Positions 61,432 through 64,000 of a stretch of 64,000 bases of DNA are shown here, one piece after another. A program made the translations under genes and the position numbers. The stretch's first letter is position 1. Each line of letters starts with the position of its first letter. Below the pieces are notes generated by a model. That model saw only the letters and a list, made by a program, of their open reading frames with translations. It was not told where the DNA came from and searched no databases. Where the stretch lies: NCBI GenBank assembly GCA_017633985.1, contig JAGBOF010000010.1, positions 149,157-213,156 of the forward strand, read 5' to 3'. The DNA comes from Bacteroidales bacterium (GTDB lineage: Bacteria > Bacteroidota > Bacteroidia > Bacteroidales > P3).

Positions 61432-62553
61432 CTATTCAATTATGAGCGGCTGCGTATGTTTTCCTACATTTATGTAGTAAACTCCCGCCTCAAAGTTACT
61501 AACATTGATGTCTTTAACTCCTTTAATGTTTTTGATTTCTCTAACAACCTGACCTTTGTTGTCAATAATCTTAATATCGCCGTCAGCATGAATAGTTACT
61601 CTGTCGTGTGCAGGATTAGGGTAGATACTTATGATTCTTTCCGCTTGAATCTTGTCAATTCCTGCCGTAACCTGCAATATCAATGTAACAATGCTGTCGC
61701 ATCCGTCTTCGGTTTGTAATGTCTGAACATATTCACCAGCATCCGATTCGGTAAATCCGTAGCCCATATAAGTTTCTCCTGCATTTATTTCCGCATAAAT
61801 ATACGTCCTCGTTATTCCGCAAGGCGTTATGGTATCGTGAAGATAAACAGTATCTATTGTATTGACGGTATCGTATAATGTTAAGGTGATAGTATCCACT
61901 AATGTGACGGTGTCGATTTGTATTAAGGTTATTGTATCTGTTAATGTAACGGTATCATATAACGTAATCTCGTTCGTGATGGTATCAAACAATGTGACCG
62001 TATCATGAACAGTTATCGTCAAAGTGTCAACAATAGTTACTGTATCGTGAATATATACCGTATCCTTGATTATTGAATTGTCATCAACTATAATTCCGTC
62101 GCACAATTCTTTTATATTCACAAACATATTCCACCACGCTTTTTTAGTGTAATTTTCTTTAGTATTGCAGGGAACGATAACTTCTGCTGTATTAGGAACT
62201 TCATCAAATGTACTTTTGTATATCGCAGGGGGATTTTGTGCATACGAATATATAGTATCTACTGCAAAACAATTGGTAAATGCATTCATACCTATTTTTG
62301 TCACTTGGTTGCCGATTTTTACATTTGTCAAACCCGTACAACCCCAGAATGCTCTATTATCAATAGCCTTAACACTGTCTCCTATAGTTATAGTTGTTAC
62401 TTTACTTTTTTCATAGATAAAATTCTCTGGAATATATTTTACATTATTGCCGATATTTACTGTTTTAAGATTATCACACCCATTGAACCAATAATAACCA
62501 TTAGCAGAACAACTGTCTGCATTATAATTCAATATTGTTAAACCTGTACAATT
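61432..62553 (-). pseudogene. LRR surface protein 3, part downstream of an in-frame amber codon
   Basis: Continues in the same frame as the upstream part after a single TAG at 62554-62556: the residues after the stop (NCTGLTILNYNADSC) complete an LRR_5 repeat. It encodes the last LRRs, a short stalk (about two TLYDTVTL-type units, 61850-62080), the Ig-like segment and a T9SS type A sorting domain nearly identical to those of LRR proteins 1 and 2. A TTG at 62532 could start translation but would lack a signal peptide, so without readthrough the exported protein has no sorting domain. Confidence 0.8.
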
Positions 62554-63765
62554 CTAGAATACATTATTCCCTATTGTTTTAACACTACTTGATATCGTTA
62601 CACTTGTTAACCCTGTGCAATTTCTGAATGCATTATTTTCTATCGTTTCAACACTGCTAGGTATCGTTACACTGGTTAACCCTGTACAATTTTCGAATGC
62701 ATATGTTCCAATAGAAGTAATACTATTAGGTATTTCTATACTTGTTAAGCCCGTACATCTATCAAATACAGTATTATTTATAGTTTTAATAGTGTTCGGT
62801 ATCGCTATACTTCTCAAGCCTGTGCATCCATAGAATACACCACCTTCGATAGTAGTCACACTGTTCGGGATCTCTATACTTGTTAAACCTGTACAACCAT
62901 AAAATGCACGATATCCAATGGAAGTAACGCTACCTGGTATTTCTATACTAGTTACTTTATTTTTCTCATAAATAAAGTGTCTTGGAATATATTTTACACT
63001 ATTGCCGATATTGACTGTTTCAAGATTATCACAACCATTGAGCCAATAACCACTAGTAGAACAACTGTCAGCATTATAATTCAATATTGTTAAACCTGTA
63101 CAATCTCCGAATGCACTGTTCCCCATAGTTTCAACACTACTCGGTATTGTTACATTTATTAAACCTTTACAACCATAGAATGCATATTCTCCAATAGAAG
63201 TAATGTTACTCGGTATCTCTATGTTTGTTAAACTGCTACAGTTATAGAATACACCATCAGTAATAGTTTGAATACTGTTCGGTATAGTTATACTTGTTAA
63301 ACTGGCACAATCTCTAAATGCAAATTTTCCGATTGTAGTAACACTGTTTGGTATCATTATACTTGTCAAGCCAGTACAATAATCAAATGCAGATTTACCG
63401 AGTACAGTAACACTATTTGGTATCATTACATTTGTCAAGTCCGTACAATCATAGAATGCGCTGTCTCCAATAGAAGTAATACTGTTTGGTATTTCTATAC
63501 TTTTTATGTAACAATTTATGAATGCACTATCTCCTATAGCAGTCACTTCGTAAGTCATTCCATCATACTCTATGGAAGAAGGAATAACAATCTCTCCTAT
63601 GTATTTATTGTCACCTTGTATTACGCTAACGCTTGTCCTATCAGAATTTTTATTGTAATAAAATCCATCTTTATAGAAATCATAAGCAGATAGACTACTC
63701 CAAAATCCTGTCAGTGTTATAATTAAGACTGACAGGATTACACAATGTTTTAATTTGTTTTTCAT
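62554..63765 (-). CDS. LRR surface protein 3, N-terminal part ending at an amber codon
   Basis: 403 residues with signal peptide about 1-27 (MKNKLKHCVILSVL...SSLSA). The rest is LRR_5 repeats of the SVTTIGxxAFxxCxxLTSIxIPN type. The frame ends at TAG (62554-62556) in the middle of a repeat, where other repeats have Arg, Glu, Tyr or similar (NAFRNCTGL, AFENCTGL). Without the stop the gene would be 776 codons. The 5' end shares its first residues and the preceding hairpin with LRR gene 2. Confidence 0.88.
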   Translation of the reverse strand: MKNKLKHCVILSVLIITLTGFWSSLSAYDFYKDGFYYNKNSDRTSVSVIQGDNKYIGEIVIPSSIEYDGMTYEVTAIGDSAFINCYIKSIEIPNSITSIGDSAFYDCTDLTNVMIPNSVTVLGKSAFDYCTGLTSIMIPNSVTTIGKFAFRDCASLTSITIPNSIQTITDGVFYNCSSLTNIEIPSNITSIGEYAFYGCKGLINVTIPSSVETMGNSAFGDCTGLTILNYNADSCSTSGYWLNGCDNLETVNIGNSVKYIPRHFIYEKNKVTSIEIPGSVTSIGYRAFYGCTGLTSIEIPNSVTTIEGGVFYGCTGLRSIAIPNTIKTINNTVFDRCTGLTSIEIPNSITSIGTYAFENCTGLTSVTIPSSVETIENNAFRNCTGLTSVTISSSVKTIGNNVF

Positions 63766-63882
63766 CTATTTGTATGTGCAGATTGCCCGCTGCATCCCCC
63801 GAGTCTAAATGTTATTAATTCTTTGGCTTTATCCCAACCTTCCATTTTGTTCATTAAGTCAAAAATATTTCTTAAACGATTG

Positions 63883-63890
63883 CAAATTTA
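63883..63890 (-). promoter_or_regulatory. -7 box TAAATTTG for LRR gene 3
   Basis: Minus-strand match to TAnnTTTG, about 118 bases before the start. The remaining bases to the window end show nothing further. Confidence 0.5.
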
Positions 63891-64000
63891 CAACATAAAT
63901 TTAACATAAGAACTCATAATAAATAAAAAAGGATAGTACAACTGACCTAAACAGCATTGTACAATATCAACAAAGAATAATACCTGTAAAATATTCATAA

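Noticed and set aside
61432..62532. An independent gene starting at TTG 62532
   Set aside because: It is in phase with the upstream frame, lacks a signal peptide and begins inside an LRR unit, so it is the remainder of one gene interrupted by TAG.
1..64000. tRNA genes
   Set aside because: No cloverleaf with a GTTCGA-type T arm was recognised by eye; a covariance search would be decisive.

Overview
The window looks like a low-GC Bacteroidota chromosome, most likely a Bacteroidales-type anaerobe that ferments lysine. Three things support this. Nearly every intergenic start region carries the Bacteroidota -7 promoter box TAnnTTTG. The surface proteins end in type IX secretion sorting domains with the SIYPNP motif. 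There is a set of BspA-like leucine-rich repeat proteins, SusC-independent outer-membrane barrels and a lysine 2,3-/5,6-aminomutase pathway. I cannot name the species. No tRNA, rRNA, CRISPR array, phage or insertion sequence was recognised.

Layout. 1-5.5 kb: an iron alcohol dehydrogenase, a DUF1893-like lipoprotein, a secreted glucosaminidase, a Tyr-rich secreted protein and an AraC regulator. 5.6-7.3 kb: a candidate small RNA and xseAB. 7.4-11.3 kb: kamA-kamB-kamC (lysine 2,3-aminomutase and the reactivase of lysine 5,6-aminomutase). 11.4-18 kb: a complete type I restriction-modification operon (hsdM-hsdS-small ORF-hsdR). 18-22 kb: an O-methyltransferase, two outer-membrane barrels, a membrane protein and a sialidase-like protein. 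22-29.4 kb: dnaA, a Na/Pi cotransporter, glyS and rho. 29.4-34.9 kb: a structured RNA candidate, PAP2, YjbR, an XRE regulator and kamDE. 35-44.3 kb: uvrB and an RND efflux system in two parts (adaptor; pump plus TolC) around an AraC regulator. 44.5-52.2 kb: aroQ, thioredoxin-like lipid/periplasm-facing proteins, an LRR protein and a class III aminotransferase. 52.4-64 kb: a ClpB without N-domain and three tandem LRR/T9SS surface-protein genes.

The most unusual content is not a gene but a set of short, strictly periodic repeats between (and twice inside) genes. (1) Four inverted arrays of a degenerate heptamer AYGTRDT. (2) At least eleven intergenic arrays, usually starting at a stop codon, whose AACGCCGT or ATCTGCG cores recur exactly every 21 bp, plus one copy in frame inside the RND pump gene. 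(3) Four 104-114 bp elements made of about three A-tract/T-tract palindromes every 22 bp between inverted terminal repeats. (4) A five-copy heptamer in tolC at precisely the point where the gene is frameshifted; loss of one copy restores the frame, so this looks like a phase switch of the efflux outer-membrane channel. The periods 7, 21 (3x7) and 42 (the stalk repeats of the surface proteins) suggest a common replication-slippage or shaping process.

The pump gene and the distant adaptor gene share a two-part upstream motif with identical 36-bp offset, linking them into one regulon. One LRR surface protein is interrupted by a single in-frame amber codon, and the first LRR gene has a long leader with mutually exclusive hairpins.
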